The notes beneath the pieces are model-generated. The model made no database searches. It had not been told where the DNA came from and saw nothing but the letters and a program-made list of their open reading frames with translations. A DNA stretch of 64,000 bases from Metaphire vulgaris (lineage: Eukaryota; Annelida; Clitellata; Crassiclitellata; Megascolecidae): contig CM030837.1 of assembly GCA_018105865.1 (NCBI GenBank), forward strand, positions 3,161,975-3,225,974. Reading direction: 5' to 3'. Positions 29,201 to 41,265 of the stretch are shown piece after piece (positions within the stretch are counted from its first letter, which is position 1; the number at the start of each line of letters is the position of its first letter). The translations under genes were made by a program, and so were the position numbers.

Positions 29201-32200
29201 GAAGAAAAGAACGAAATTGAAAAATTGCAAAGCCTAGGAATGGTTGGTGTCATTGTTCAGTTAATATCTTGGTGTTATTTTTTTAACAAATGCTGTTTTA
29301 GTGCTTATCAAGTCGTTTACTTGCATTTTGTAAGTGAACACAAGCCATTTACTTACATTACTCAAATTGTTTTGTTGCCAATCAGATTTTAATGCTGATT
29401 ATTTGATATTATCAAAATCTTGGCATTTACTGTAGTTTCTGCAGAGAGTTTAGAAAATACTGTTATATGCAAGTGTTACGCATACTGAACAGCATTCAGT
29501 TTTTGACACCTCATCCGACGAGGTATTCAGTTCCTCTAAAGACCGTTCCTTTCTGTCTTGCGTATCTTTCTTGTCCTAAGCCATTTCTGAATTTGGGATG
29601 TTAGATTGAGCTGGAAAACTGAAATTATGGACCTTGATTTACGGGTAATTTAATATTGAGGTGAAAGTTCCTAAATTAAATTTGCCACAAGTGATCGCCT
29701 TTCTTTCTGTGAATAGTACTTCTGTTTGGTGTGTTTGCTTTGAAATATTTATAATAATTTATAATGTAGCATTTCTTTGTTTATTTTCTCCAAATTGTAG
29801 CATTTCTTTGTTTATTTTCTCCAAATTGTAGCATTTCTTTGTTTATTTTCTCCAAATTGTAGCATTTCTTTGTTTATTTTCTCCAAATATAATAATTATC
29901 AGGTCTCTGTTATTTGGTTCGGTGTGTTTTTGCTTCCTTTATTTTGCAATTATTCTGAAACTTTTGGTATTTTGACTCTTCAGCAGCTCTGGCAAAAAAC
30001 TTCAGTGTTATTGAATTGGTTAAGTTTTTATTTCTCTGTTGTTAGCTGATTAAACAGTGACGTCGTGCAGGGCACGTCGTTGCGGTCGACTGATGTTTGC
30101 TTTCGATGTCTTGTTTAGTACTGCAAATCCCATCACCGGTTACTGCGCATTGATGAACGAATAGAACTGTCTATGCTGAATGAACGGCTGTATGCGCAGG
30201 CACTATTGTATCACTGTGACATTTCGGGTACGGTACACGTGACAAAGTGCGTGGAATGAAAGCTGCTTGTGATGCGTTTTATGGCGTCGATCTTTACGCC
30301 ACTTGTCACTTTTTTTGCATGACAGTGTTTGAAATTTCCTATGCAATCTTTTGCACGATTGTATCTCAGCATATCTTGCCCCGTTTCTGCTTGTTGTATT
30401 ACGGCCTGATCTGTGATTGAGAACTGCCCTTGCTTTTCTGGTATCTTTCATGAGGTGTAGAAGACAGCTTTGAATTGCTCAGTTTTGTGTGTACAGGGTT
30501 GTGTACATGTGTGTACAAACTGTACATTGTACACGTGTGTACATGTGTACATGGTTGTGACGACTGGTCTGAAAGTCAAAAGAGGAAGTGGAGAATTGTG
30601 CTTGACTGAAATTTAGTGGGCTTGGTTCTGCTTTAGCCCCTAAAACCGGCCGTTTCTAGTATGCTTGTCCTTTTTACATTGAGTTACAAATAAATGGCCG
30701 GTTAAGGGGTTAATGTGTGTTTTCAAATAGATTATACGTTGCTTTGATGTGTATTTGAGCTCCAAGAGATCGTTCAGACTGTGTGCTGTGTTGTTAAGTG
30801 CAGTTGACATTAAAGGGATTTGCCTCTAGTTGTTGATCCGGCATGACAATTTCTAAGTCATAAGGAATTTAAGAGGCAAATGGCATTTTGGGGTGTGAAA
30901 ATAAGCAGCATTTTTCTAAGTTTATCCACATCAATTAAAGGTGCAATATCATTATTACTATTATTATTGTTGCATTTGCTTAAATTTGCCACTTACAAGT
31001 AGGCCAGCAGCTCATACGAGAAAATTTAGAAAAAAATATTTAGTGCTAACAAATTAAGTAAACTGCTGTTTATTAGAATATACAGCACAAATTATAGCTA
31101 AGCATGGCATTGTATTTAAACCCCTTAAGAGATTAAATATGATGTTACATATACCATAGACACCATACAGTGGCTGGCGTGAAAGGGTTAATGTGATTCT
31201 GTATTATTTTGAGATTTGCTTCCCAAGTTTCCGTGAGTTGCGGCTTATTTGCTTCCGACGAAATGAAGTCTTTGCCTTGTTGACCTTTGTGGCTTCAGAG
31301 TTTATAGTTGATAGTCTTTGTCGAACTACATTGTGTGTCGTATTTCCCGATGCAGTTGGTTGAGGATTGGGACCGAGCGCGCCAGTCAATCAATGATTAT
31401 CGCCTGAGTATGATTGCGTTGTACAAGCAGCATGTTAACTACCTGGAAACCTACAAAGGTAAGACAGTTAATTTTAAGTGAGGACTTGACTCTTGGTAAA
31501 AGAAAACTCACAGTGTCTGTAATCAGGAAGATAAGACGGCATCTGGGAAAACGGTTTAGTGCAGCTTGGTTTATTTCAGCACTTTGTGACTCCTGCCTCT
31601 TATAGCAAGTGTGACTATTCTGTAATGCAATCATCTTTGACGTGTAATATAGTACAAACCATCTCCAGGCCGATTTTATTTGTTTTACTGTTAGATTAAA
31701 TTACCGGTAGATATAGAGCTATATAAATTGGATGACTGCTTTTCTAAGGGGCATGTGCAGGAATTTGGCATGTTGCTTGTGAAGATCTGATCGCTTTTCT
31801 TGCATGAGAGGATCTTGTTGCTTATGAAATAGAAGGCCTATACAACTAACAGATTGAAATTGTTTTAAATGATTTAAATACTAGTGGAAGAAGCTTTTTT
31901 ACTGAGGTTGATTTTGACAAGAAAAAGAGCTTTGGCTAGAAGTTGATTAAGAAATTTTTACTTGAGCTGTTTCATGTTGCTTTCTATTGCATTTACTTCT
32001 CTGTGTATTTTGCATTATTTTGGTAAGTTATTATGCTTAAACTACTTGATTAATGTGGTTAATCAGAAAGTATGGGTAGCATTTTGAAAATTGTATGGTG
32101 TTTAATGCATTTTTAGTATGTTATTTGGAATTGGTGTTTATTGTATTTAAGTTGCCTTTGATTCAGCAGAGCAATTTTTCTGTTAAATGAACTGGTAATT

Positions 32201-35200
32201 ATCATTAACAAATAATTACCGACATGTCGAGGACTGTCATCACTTCACATCATGTTTTGCACAGTTGACTTTAGTGGTAGTGATAGTCAAATACGACTGC
32301 TCTGGTGGTGATTGAGGATTGCGATGCTACAGAGCCATTCCATATTAATCTGGCAACAGAATTAAAGTTATTTTGTTAAATTAAAGTTATTATTTTGTTA
32401 AAGTGATTTTGTTAAATTAAAGTTATTTTGCATTTGGATTTGTGAAAAGAAGCTCTTTGGAAGACAAGCACTAAAGACTTGGGAATAAGAGAACACTGTT
32501 GTTAATTTGCAGCCTTCTACTCATTTTTATGTAAAAATTTCAGAATTTTCTAAGGTGGTTCACATGGAAACTCTAGAAAAGATTTCCTGATTTAGACAGA
32601 CTGGCTTTGGTGTTAATTGGAGCATGACTGCAAGAAGAGTGGGAATATGTGCATTTGACTGTAATGTGTCTTGTATAAAAACAATTGAACATTGTAGGGA
32701 CAACATTTAAACCCAGTGTCAAGAAGGCGCATAAAGAGGTGGAATTTGCGCCGACTAATCTGCACCTGCAGCGTATGATGGTATACAACAGTGATCGTGA
32801 TGCAGGTGGGCTTGTTGTACATCATTTTTAAGTATTCAGACTGCTACTTATAGTATAATTAGATGTATTCATGTTGATTCAAGTTGAGCTGTGCTTATGT
32901 TATACAGAAGTGAATAATTTTCTGTTGCTATTTTAAATGGTGTATGAACGAAATGTAGATGGTTGTTCTAAGATGTTATCCTTCCGTTTTTTAAAAATTC
33001 AGCTGGTACATACGACGTAATCACCGTTGGGGCGTTCACTGCGGGCGCTCTCAAGTACCGTCACGGAGGACTACGTAGAATGATCCAGCAGCTGGATCAG
33101 CGTTCTACTCGTGTCAGCAAAGACAAGACCAGTCATGCGGCTCTGGTCGAAGTGATGACCGAAATGGACGTGCTTCAGAACGCCACAAACGCAGCGTGCG
33201 ATCAGGCCTGCACCGCTGCCGTCCAAGGAAAAGCGGACATGCTTATTGCGGCTGTGGCTGAATTAGAAAATGATGTAAGCAGAAACTAGAAATTAGGAAG
33301 GCCCTGAAAAGTTAGCCAAGTGCAGTGGGTTTGTTTTAGTATTTGCTCAGCAGGTTCGGTTGAATCAAAACCATGCTTAGGTACAACTCAGTAAGGTGAA
33401 TTTCGGGGGTGTCGGTTGTTTTTGTTATGATTGCAATGTTAAAGTAAAAGTTTAGTTTTTTGCCTCTTTCTGATGCGTGGAGTTAGGCTAAAGGTATTTC
33501 AGGTAACTCGGTGAACGTCTGTGCAAAGATTATTGATGAACATTCGCTCGTATGCGATATTTACGCCCGTTGTTAGTATTGATCTACATGCAATACCGCT
33601 TGGCTATGTTGCATTGCATATGCATTTGTAAATCAATTGTAATTAATAATTATAGCTTTCATTCTTTCTTCTGTGATTTGATAGGGTCAGCGGTTATTCA
33701 AGATATGCGAATGTGATCTAATTACGGAATGTGTCAATGAGTACTCTTCAGCACGTGCAACAGAGGTCGTCTCTGCCAGTCCAAAGCTGGCGAAGAGGGA
33801 AACTAGCGGTAGCCTCCGATCAGCGTCTAAACCTACGCATCTCCCCTCCCCAGAAACATGGCGGTGGAGTGGCACTGACTTTGTCAAGAGTCCCACAGAA
33901 GAACCCTGGGTGAGTTCACAGTAACTGAGCTATTTATGTGTGTGTGTGTGCGTGTTTCTTTTCATTTTGTGCCATAAAAGGGAAGCCTTTTATTGTTGTT
34001 TCAATGCTATGGTCAAGTCTGCATATGAAACTGTCTATAGAAGAGTTTCATGCAATCTGACAAATGTGTATAATATTTTGATTTTAAGGCGAGTAATTTG
34101 TTGAATACATACATACATACATACATAAAGTTCATTTACTAGGCGCAATTATTACAAATGCGCCTCGGTTGGCAGGTCAAACATATATGTTTTAAGTCGA
34201 GCGAAAAAATGTCACGGTTTAAAATTCCATCTCTGAGAGGAGGCGGAAGTTGATTCCAGAGTGATGGACCGATCACCCTGAATGCACGCTCTCCCATTCT
34301 GTGTGTGCATGTAATGTCCTGGTGGAATTGGAACGTGTGACCATTTCGAGTGAGAGCCATCAGACAACAGTTTACAGTCTCGAATAAGATACTGAGCTTC
34401 TTTTCTGAGACATCTGTTATTCGCTATGTACCGGCAACCAGTGGAGTTGTTGCAGAATAGTGTTGTCGTTGTTCGCGTAATGAGTGCTATATATTTGGTT
34501 TCTGGATATGCAAGTAGGCTATTACAGTAATCGAGACGAGATGCTATGAATGCATGGAACAGGACTTGCACTGATTCCTGCGACAGAGAGTCAATTACTA
34601 CCCGTAAAACTTGGTAGAAACATCCTGACACTATTTTACGAATGTGGTTAGCCATCGTAAGATTTTCATGAGAATAACTCCAAGATCTTTAACTTGCTCG
34701 GATCTTTTGATAACATTATTCCAAAGTTTAAGTGCTACTGAATCTGCCTTGGCCGTTTGTTTACGATTGCCTAGAATGATAAAATCTGTTTTTCCCCGGA
34801 TTAGGCTGTTGAATCAGCCAGGAATCAATTATGGAATAGCACAGTGCTGTCCACCCTTTTTTTGGGTAAGTCCATTTATGGGCTGATGTTCTGATTTTTA
34901 TGCAGACAGGATTGGATCTGAAATATTGCTCTAAATTTAAATATTCAGTAGATGCCTATGGTGTGGTGATTTTGAAAATGGTGTCAGATTATCAGGAAAA
35001 ATAATTCACAAAGAGTTGTTTTGTTTTAATTTTAGGACCTAACTTGTCTGAATGCAAAAGCAGCCGTGGTGTGTGTTATATCGAAAGTCGATGAGTTAAT
35101 CGAGCAGCCATCTGAGCGAGCTGTGAGTTGGCTCGATAGCTTGAGTCCACTCATCATTAAGTTGAAACGATGCATCGAGGTTATGTGCTCGCGGGCAACG

Positions 35201-35595
35201 TCAGGACTCGCTTTCAGTTCAATCAAGGTCTCTGAAGTATAAATTATTTCCATAGAATGCTTGTATTTTTTCATTTCTGGGCACCAAAAATTATTCTAGT
35301 TTTTCAAGAAGGCAACAAGCTCAGATTATTTTCAAAATTATTGTTGATTTGTGAGCTATTTTGATATTGCTTTTGGCATCTAAATACCGATGATCGATAG
35401 ATGTCACAGTGTCTATCAGTGATTAATAATTTATTGGTCATTTGGGATTTAGGACTGCAGTCCAAACCTTTCTCTTGTACACACCATCAACTATCGGAGA
35501 GATGTCGTCTTCTCACAAGCTGTGAGTTGAGTTGTTATACTATTTATTAGCATATTTCCTCTTTGAGCTTTTGGGTCGCTATGATCTTGTTGAAT

Positions 35596-35643
<48 letters not shown>

Positions 35644-36088
35644 GGAAATGACCGTCAACCACTCCGGACATTTGCTCCAGCCAGATAGTGTGGTATTCTG
35701 CCATATCCAGAATCACCTAATACTTATGTCATGAAACTACCAAGTCTGAATATTTTGTTGTTGAATGATTTGATTGTTACTTTGCAAATTTCGTTTGTCT
35801 TTCACTTTCAAGCTGCAGTTTTGATTTTAAAACTTGTCAAGACACTTTACGCATGTGGGACATATGATAACTTAATGAGTCTTTATAGTTCTGGGGAAAT
35901 GATTACCGGTATACTATTCATTTTCAACCCCAGGTAGTCTACCTGCAAACTCAAGAGGTCAGAGGTCATTCTAATCCTGTGCTGTGATATTCACTTCGGA
36001 TTCAGATTCGACAGATGTTGACCCAAATATCTGGATCCAGTATCGTGTGGAATATACACGTCCATTATTATTATTATTATTATCATTA

Positions 36089-36143
<55 letters not shown>

Positions 36144-37500
36144 GAGACTGTGTTTATAGCACTGGAACATGGCATAGGTCAAAGCCAAAGGCACTTTAAG
36201 AATCATTACTTGAATTAAATACAAAATAAGTGGGTAATGAGATTTTGCTTGAGTAATATAGTTCACTGTCATAATGTTATTAAGTATTTCCAATATTGAA
36301 GAAAGTTACCTTTGTTATTTAAAATTGCATCTATATTTGAAGAAATAACTGCATCATGTTTGTGTTACAAGTTTATTTCACTGACGACAGTTGCTTAACC
36401 TCACAGTCCGCTGATTGGTAATGGTGATGGCATGCTTGAAAATATATTAACCACTTTACTGGGAACCCAAGGATCATGTTTCAATATATTGTTGAGATAT
36501 ATATCATTGATGTTTTGTACCGATAACTATTTTTGTTATTTTAGGTAACGGCAGCTACAACTGGTTTCCTCATTGGCCTTTTGACCTCAGATGAAGCTTC
36601 AATTAGTCAAATGCTAAACATCGGAGTCCTCCTTCAGTTCGAGAACCTTCTCAGTTGCCACGGTGACGAGATGGCCATGTTGGAGGACATGTCCGTCGGC
36701 ATCAGCGACCTGTCAAAGGTCGTCTTTGTGCTCGAGTGTGCGGCACGAAACGCCAACGAAGACGCTCTCGTGCCGTCGATCTCTGGTGACCGGTCGCAGT
36801 TTCTTGTTACCGTTCCGGTGCCAGAATTTCTGTTTGCAAACTTGAAGCTGGAGGGCGTTGCCAGCCGAGCTGTCCGAGTAGTTCCTGTTTTGTTCTCAAT
36901 TGGAATTAATGAACAGGCAACGCTTGCCGAGCGGTAAGTAGCTGCTGGGGACAGATATGCATCTCTAGACGTTGCAGGAACGTGGATTATTTGGCCTAAG
37001 GCTATATGTTCTTTGTAGTGTATAGGAGTTGGGGTAGTACTAATCCCCGAGAAGACCACCACAAGTGCCATCATCGGCCTCCCTCGTGGATGAGGTGACT
37101 AACCTGAAGACTTACAAATTAATCTCGGGCAGTGTGTGATTATTGTTCTAAAATAGGACTGCTTATTCCTGATTCGTTGGACCTAATGACTGTCTGTCAC
37201 TAAGTTGCTTAAGTTGATTGGATATGTTAACACTTGCTTAATTTTGACTCGCAATGGATTATTATGACTGGCAGATTGAATATAATAAGACGACTTGTTT
37301 GGGGGTAGTGGGCGGCTCTCTCTCTCTCTCTTTCTCTCTATCTATCTATCTATCTCTCCTTCTCTCTCTCTCGTGTTTGCTAGGTTCCTCAACTTTGAAC
37401 ATTGTCATCATCAGGCCGAGACAGTTGCACCACAAACTAATCAGCAGAAAACTACAGTGCGTGAACATTTACCATGTTGTTTGTTGTTATTGATGTTGTT

Positions 37501-37538
<38 letters not shown>

Positions 37539-40299
37539 GTAAAATGAGTTGGTGATGAGTTCTCTGCCCATTTGGCTTTTCCACCACCACCTGGGAATGA
37601 GATGGTTGAGGTGGTTTCCCTTGTCCAGGGTTGCTGTGCAGTGGCTGAAGTCACATTTGAACCCATGACCTTATGGTTGCATGGCAGAAACCTCACCACT
37701 ACTCCACTGCACCCCATACTTAGTGAAGCGTGTGTGCTGCTTATATGAGAACATGCAAGTGCTTATTGTTGCAGATTTGGAGATGTTTCTCTCCAAGAAA
37801 CTCTAAACCTTGAGAATTATCATCGATTGCATACTTATTTTGAAAGCTATCAACAATTTGTTCAGAATTCGAGTTAGTATATGTATTAAATTAAATGCAT
37901 GTGTTATGTTAATCTTTTCTACACATATCCCAGTGCGGTGCCGGGATATCACAACATGCCCAAGTACACGCGTACAATGCTAGAAAGCCATAGGCATATT
38001 GGCAGCTATAAGATATGCAGAGAAATGTTGAGCCAGAAGCATTATTTATTTTGATGTCACACTGATGACAGTTATGATGATGATGATGATGATCCACCAG
38101 CTCCGCCCATTATGAAATTTACGTTGCCTATAGCAACGGCAGCAGTGAATTGTCCAATGAGAACGTGTTTATCCACAAACAGACAGACAGACTGGGAAGT
38201 TATGTAATATTTTTTGTTACCTTCAGAATAGTTGCAACTCAGCAGTCCTATTTTATTCAATATGGATGTGATATTCTTGTATTTTTGCATGTATTAATGA
38301 TTCTTGTATTTTTAAAATCATAATCTCGTAAATCTTTCTATCACAAAATCACTTCTTTCTTTCCAGATACTTTTTAACAAAATGCTTTCTGCAAATCTCT
38401 TGATTGCTGTGTGGAGTTTGCCATTTTTGCTTGTTTTTTTGTTTCTTTCCAGGTTTTGATGCTTCATCGTCTGCTTCTTCCAGTCTTTTAAATCTTGAAA
38501 ATCAAATCCGTCACTTTCATATGAATGTTGTTTCTAAACGAAATAAGAACGTTGAAGTCCTTCAACAGGCAGCCGAGGTAGGCTGTGAGCCGATTTCGCT
38601 GCCAATGACATTGAATTCTGATCGTAAATGTTGTTTGCTGGGTTCCGTTTATGGTTTCTTTCAGTTTTCTTGATTCAATAGCGGGGCAAGACAATTGCTT
38701 GTGTGTATTCGTTGAATCGCATTGAGACCATTTGGCAGAGTTGTAGGCGGGTAGCATAGTTGAAATGTAGGGTGACTTACAAAGTTGAATTGTAAAATTT
38801 AATGTTTGAATGCTGAATTTGCTGAAATTTGTTAGCGTTGATAAAATTTGCAATAATTTGAGACTCTTACCCTTTGCTGACATCTTTTGTCTCAGTCAGT
38901 CATGTGCTCATGCTCTAGTCCGGATCATCGTACCCCTGTTTGACGTGGAGAGATCCATTTGCAAGCGTTTCTTTTCTCTGTTTTTGGTATTTTCCTGCCG
39001 TGACTGATTACTTCGTCGCATAATCACGTAATCATTTTATGCTTTTCTTTAGATCTGCCGGTTGTTGAATGGAGTCCGATTCACTAGCTGTAAGAGCGCA
39101 AAAGACCGTACGGCGATGGCCGTTACGCTCGAGCAGGTTCACTTGTTGCAACGGGAAACGATCTGGCGCCGGACGTTTTCTTTCACGCTCTTGGGTCATT
39201 CCGAAGGTAACGCACGGCGTCTGATAGGATATTCGTTTTGTGTACAGTACATGATGACAAGAAATATATGTCATGCATGTTTTCTATGCACTTTGTTCTC
39301 CGGATATCTTGCTGCGTCTGAATTTTATAACATCTTCTCTTGCTGTGCTTTTTTTATTGGAATTCTCCCTGCTGTAATGACTGAAACATGTGTGCTGCCC
39401 CTGGATTTAAGAGCTTCTAAGCGCCGATAACTATTGCTTTATTTTAATGCTTTAGCAGTTTTTTTGTGAATTCTTTGACAGCAAAGGGCATACTTATAAG
39501 GTATTTTAGGTGAATATGCACGTTATCATTTCAGTCATGATTATACATGGAAGTGTACAGTAATAGCATTTATTATAAGAGTGTGTGCAATAATTGTTAG
39601 CTAAGATATTGCACATGTAACTTACAGATGGATCAGACATGTGGCTTTCTGTAAGAGGCTGTCCATTAATTATGTCAACAATTTTTGGGCAATTTTTAAC
39701 CCCCCCTTGTCAACAACTGTCAACTTTCAGTGACTCCTCCTATAATTAGGTCAAAAACTTTTGACACCCCCCTCCCCAGATCAATGACAGATCCCAGTAA
39801 CAAGGTTATTATTTTTTGCCTTGATGACCATTTTTCCTCTTTTTTGCTCATAGTGTCAAAATGTGGTGGTGATGACCTTTTTTACCTTTTTTGTCAGGCT
39901 TTTTTCCATTATAATAAGTAGTAAGTATTCCATGAAATTTCCTATTTTTTGATTGTTTGTAAAAAGTGAAATTGTTGACGTCAACTTCTCTTGACCCCCA
40001 TCCCCTTTCAACAACTGTCAAACTTTTTCACCCCCTCCCTAAATTGTTGACGTAATTAATGGACAGCCCCTAAGAGTATGTGTCGAAGGTGATAAGTTTT
40101 AGCTGACTTTAATTTTATTTTTAGCATCGGTTTCACCTCAGGGTCTGTGTACGTTTGTGTTAATAGTGAAGGTGTGCGGAGGGAAAATACACAGAAGAAT
40201 TCTGGTGTCAGAAAGTATGCTTTCAATAGCATCCAGCTGCTGTCGCTGCCGAAACTCTACCGACCTCCAAACGGCACGTACGGGAATTATGAATCGTAG
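16564..40299 (+). CDS. INPP4A: Inositol polyphosphate 4-phosphatase (INPP4A-like) with N-terminal PH domain, 21 exons
   Basis: Removes the 4-phosphate of PI(3,4)P2 to give PI3P, acting on plasma/endosomal membranes downstream of PI3-kinase. Exons: 16564-16684, 17734-17798, 18099-18192, 18362-18568, 25232-25389, 25782-25898, 26868-26947, 27225-27354, 28496-28692, 29185-29242, 31356-31458, 32698-32805, 33003-33274, 33685-33909, 35036-35227, 35453-35521, 36545-36933, 37775-37872, 38453-38577, 39053-39206, 40172-40299 (TAG). They sum to 3090 nt with closed phases: 1029 aa. Domains: PH 1-157, C2 about 163-330, INPP4 central region, then the CX5R phosphatase motif CKSAKDRT with catalytic Cys949 and Arg955. 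Conserved blocks include [35 protein letters not shown] and the C-terminal YRPPNGTYG. Several blocks are nearer vertebrate INPP4A than INPP4B. The start is the first of two tandem ATGs (16564/16567) before RFNSREL; 5' UTR exons are not defined. Intron 3 has a GC donor, and the exon-10 donor (gttggt) is weak. Confidence 0.93.
16925..16998 (+). repeat. CA repeat
   Basis: Interrupted CA run with CATG and TGTGCA breaks, in INPP4 intron 1. Confidence 0.9.
19328..19513 (+). mobile_element. pogo/Tigger-like MITE, copy 1
   Basis: CAGTGAAACCCGCTTAATTA at the left and ATTAAGTGGGATCCACTG at the right form imperfect inverted repeats, flanked on both sides by TA. CAGTGRAACC-type ends and TA targets are typical of pogo/Tigger elements. 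In INPP4 intron 4. Confidence 0.75.
23016..23108 (+). mobile_element. RTE-like LINE extreme 3' end
   Basis: AGGACAGAGAACTTTGGAGA and the following bases match the end of the element at 58.4 kb ([15 protein letters not shown], then a run of the CCTGA pentamer as tail). Only about 90 bases remain. It is in INPP4 intron 4, same orientation as the gene. Confidence 0.6.
24027..24335 (-). mobile_element. 5S rRNA-derived SINE (SINE3 type)
   Basis: Minus-strand 24290-24271 reads CACTGAAGTTAAGCAACGTC and 24258-24243 reads GTTTGGATGGGTGACC. These are the A-box/intermediate element and C box of 5S rRNA at nearly the normal spacing. The body that follows (complement of CTTCACAGCTTAATGCTGCT at about 24155-24175) is shared with the tRNA-headed copy at 46.2-46.5 kb. 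Not a 5S gene: both ends of the 5S sequence are missing. In INPP4 intron 4. Confidence 0.75.
29765..29888 (+). repeat. 31-bp minisatellite, four copies
   Basis: The unit starts TGTAGCATTTCTTTGTTTAT and ends TTTTCTCCAAAT; four essentially identical copies occupy 124 bases in INPP4 intron 10. Recent tandem expansion is likely. Confidence 0.9.
30633..30713. mobile_element. TTAA-flanked palindromic MITE (copy B)
   Basis: TTAGCCCCTAAAACCGGCC at one end and GGCCGGTTAAGGGGTTAA at the other. The core TTTTACATTGAGTTACAAAT is shared with copy D and, less exactly and inverted, copy F. Confidence 0.65.
31116..31191. mobile_element. TTAA-flanked short element (copy C, weaker)
   Basis: Begins TTAAACCCCTTAAGAG and ends GTGAAAGGGTTAA, 76 bp. 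The ends fit the family; the interior shares only GTTACA-type bits. Confidence 0.4.
34110..34890 (-). mobile_element. Decayed CR1/L2-like LINE, reverse transcriptase C-terminal third
   Basis: On the minus strand conserved blocks appear in order across frames: [54 protein letters not shown] and a final LDLKHI. Several frameshifts separate them. The low-coordinate (3') end runs into a TATG repeat at 34108-34130, the element's tail. It lies in intron 14 of INPP4, opposite to the gene. Confidence 0.85.
35597..35644 (+). repeat. ATT repeat
   Basis: Sixteen ATT units in INPP4 intron 16. Confidence 0.9.
36064..36144 (+). repeat. ATT repeat with one interruption
   Basis: Roughly 26 ATT units with an ATCATTATATT break, INPP4 intron 16. 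Confidence 0.9.
37491..37537 (+). repeat. TTG repeat, SINE tail
   Basis: About 15 TTG units directly beside the minus-strand SINE at 37546; reads CAA on the SINE strand and is probably its tail. Confidence 0.85.
37546..37722 (-). mobile_element. tRNA-derived SINE, second family
   Basis: Minus strand: GGGGTGCAGTGGAGTAGTGG contains the A box, and GGTTCAAATGT (37663-37653) is the B box. The body is unrelated to the other SINEs and ends against a TTG repeat (CAA on the element strand) at 37491-37537, its probable tail. In INPP4 intron 17. Confidence 0.75.
39053..39206 (+). other. Catalytic exon of INPP4 (CX5R motif)
   Basis: This exon encodes [13 protein letters not shown] followed by KSAKDRT. 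The Cys codon is at 39089-39091; Cys and Arg of C-K-S-A-K-D-R are the nucleophile and phosphate-binding arginine of the dual-specificity phosphatase fold. Both are intact, so the enzyme is predicted active. The exon ends in phase 1 and joins 40172 (VRRENTQ). A competing acceptor at 40125 would change the reading frame and lose the conserved C terminus. Confidence 0.9.
39652..40073. mobile_element. MITE in the last INPP4 intron
   Basis: Left TAAGAGGCTGTCCATTAATT; right GTAATTAATGGACAGCCCCT then TA. The ends are good inverted repeats flanked by TA. The interior matches the 1.5-kb copy. The element makes up over 40% of the last intron and ends 99 bases before the acceptor used for exon 21. Confidence 0.75.
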
Positions 40300-40984
40300 T
40301 TCAAAGTGTTGGTCGTTGTTGCCGCTGCAGCTAAGATGTGCATGAGGTTGTTTGGTGAATATTTCGGCCCTCCTGGTTTTAACATTTGCATGTATAGGTG
40401 CTTCTTCTTATTGTCGTGTTTTGTGCTTGTGATATTGTATATCTGCATATAGTATTTTTGATTGTTCGTTTGCTTCATCGTGGTAAGTTAATTTGGAAAA
40501 TCTCCTAAATTGTTGTGTGTGTGTGTGTGTTTGAAATTATCCCAATGGATGAGAAGTTGTGTACATGATTTAAATGGTTGATAAATACTGTTACGGCGTT
40601 CTGAGCTCGTTGGCTGTCGAGACGTGCTTTAAATTATTTGTTGTTTTTGTTGTAACTGCTTGAAGCTACACAAAATTGACCGATGACTTGAACAGAATAA
40701 CAGAATTTCTGTATTTGAGACAAGTGATAGATACGTTTAGGTTAATTTTAGACTCGGTTGACATACTGTATTTCGCACCAATAACGAGTGCATTGTGCTT
40801 CTTACAGGCATTGTCTCTAGTGCTTTGTGGTATGTCCGGATAAAAAGGGGCCTACTCTTTTCACTATATTGTGTACTATAAGAAGACTTGGCCGATTTCT
40901 ATAAAAATTTTCAGCTTGAAACAGGAATAAGTTGGTTTCAGATAGATACAAACATTACCTGAAAAGGTAACAATGAATATTAAA

Positions 40985-41265
40985 AATGTCCATCGGTAGA
41001 ATTGACGTGTGATTTCAGACGCCGTCGCTGCCCATGAACTGTTGCTGCAGCAGCAGCAGTGGTGTAATCGAGCTTTGCCCACTCATTCACCAGTCAACAA
41101 TCTCTGCTTCAGTTCTTTCAGATTGGAAATGTGTGACCAGTTGACCCTTTCTTGTAGAATACCCCACACAGAATAACCCACTGGGTTCAAATCTGGTCAG
41201 TTTGGTGGCCACAGTTCGGGTGGTATGAAAGCAGGAGTCTCCCTGCACAGTAAATCAACAGTGTG
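40985..41265 (-). pseudogene. Dead mariner-family transposase, C-terminal part
   Basis: Read on the minus strand, this stretch encodes FIPPELWPPN, a stop, then PDLNPVGYSVWGILQERV and LKELKQRLL. This is the C-terminal catalytic signature of mariner transposases (cut-and-paste, TA target), including the region of the third catalytic acid. At least two in-frame stops and a damaged tail show it is not functional. It lies about 700 bases past the INPP4 stop. No terminal inverted repeats were found. Confidence 0.7.

Noticed and set aside
29765..29888. Regular 31-bp repeats resembling a CRISPR array
   Set aside because: Units are contiguous with no spacers, in an intron of an animal gene; it is a minisatellite.
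30480..30556. GTACAC/GTGTAC-rich stretch as a regulatory palindrome array
   Set aside because: It is short, irregular and looks like a decayed GT/AC microsatellite.
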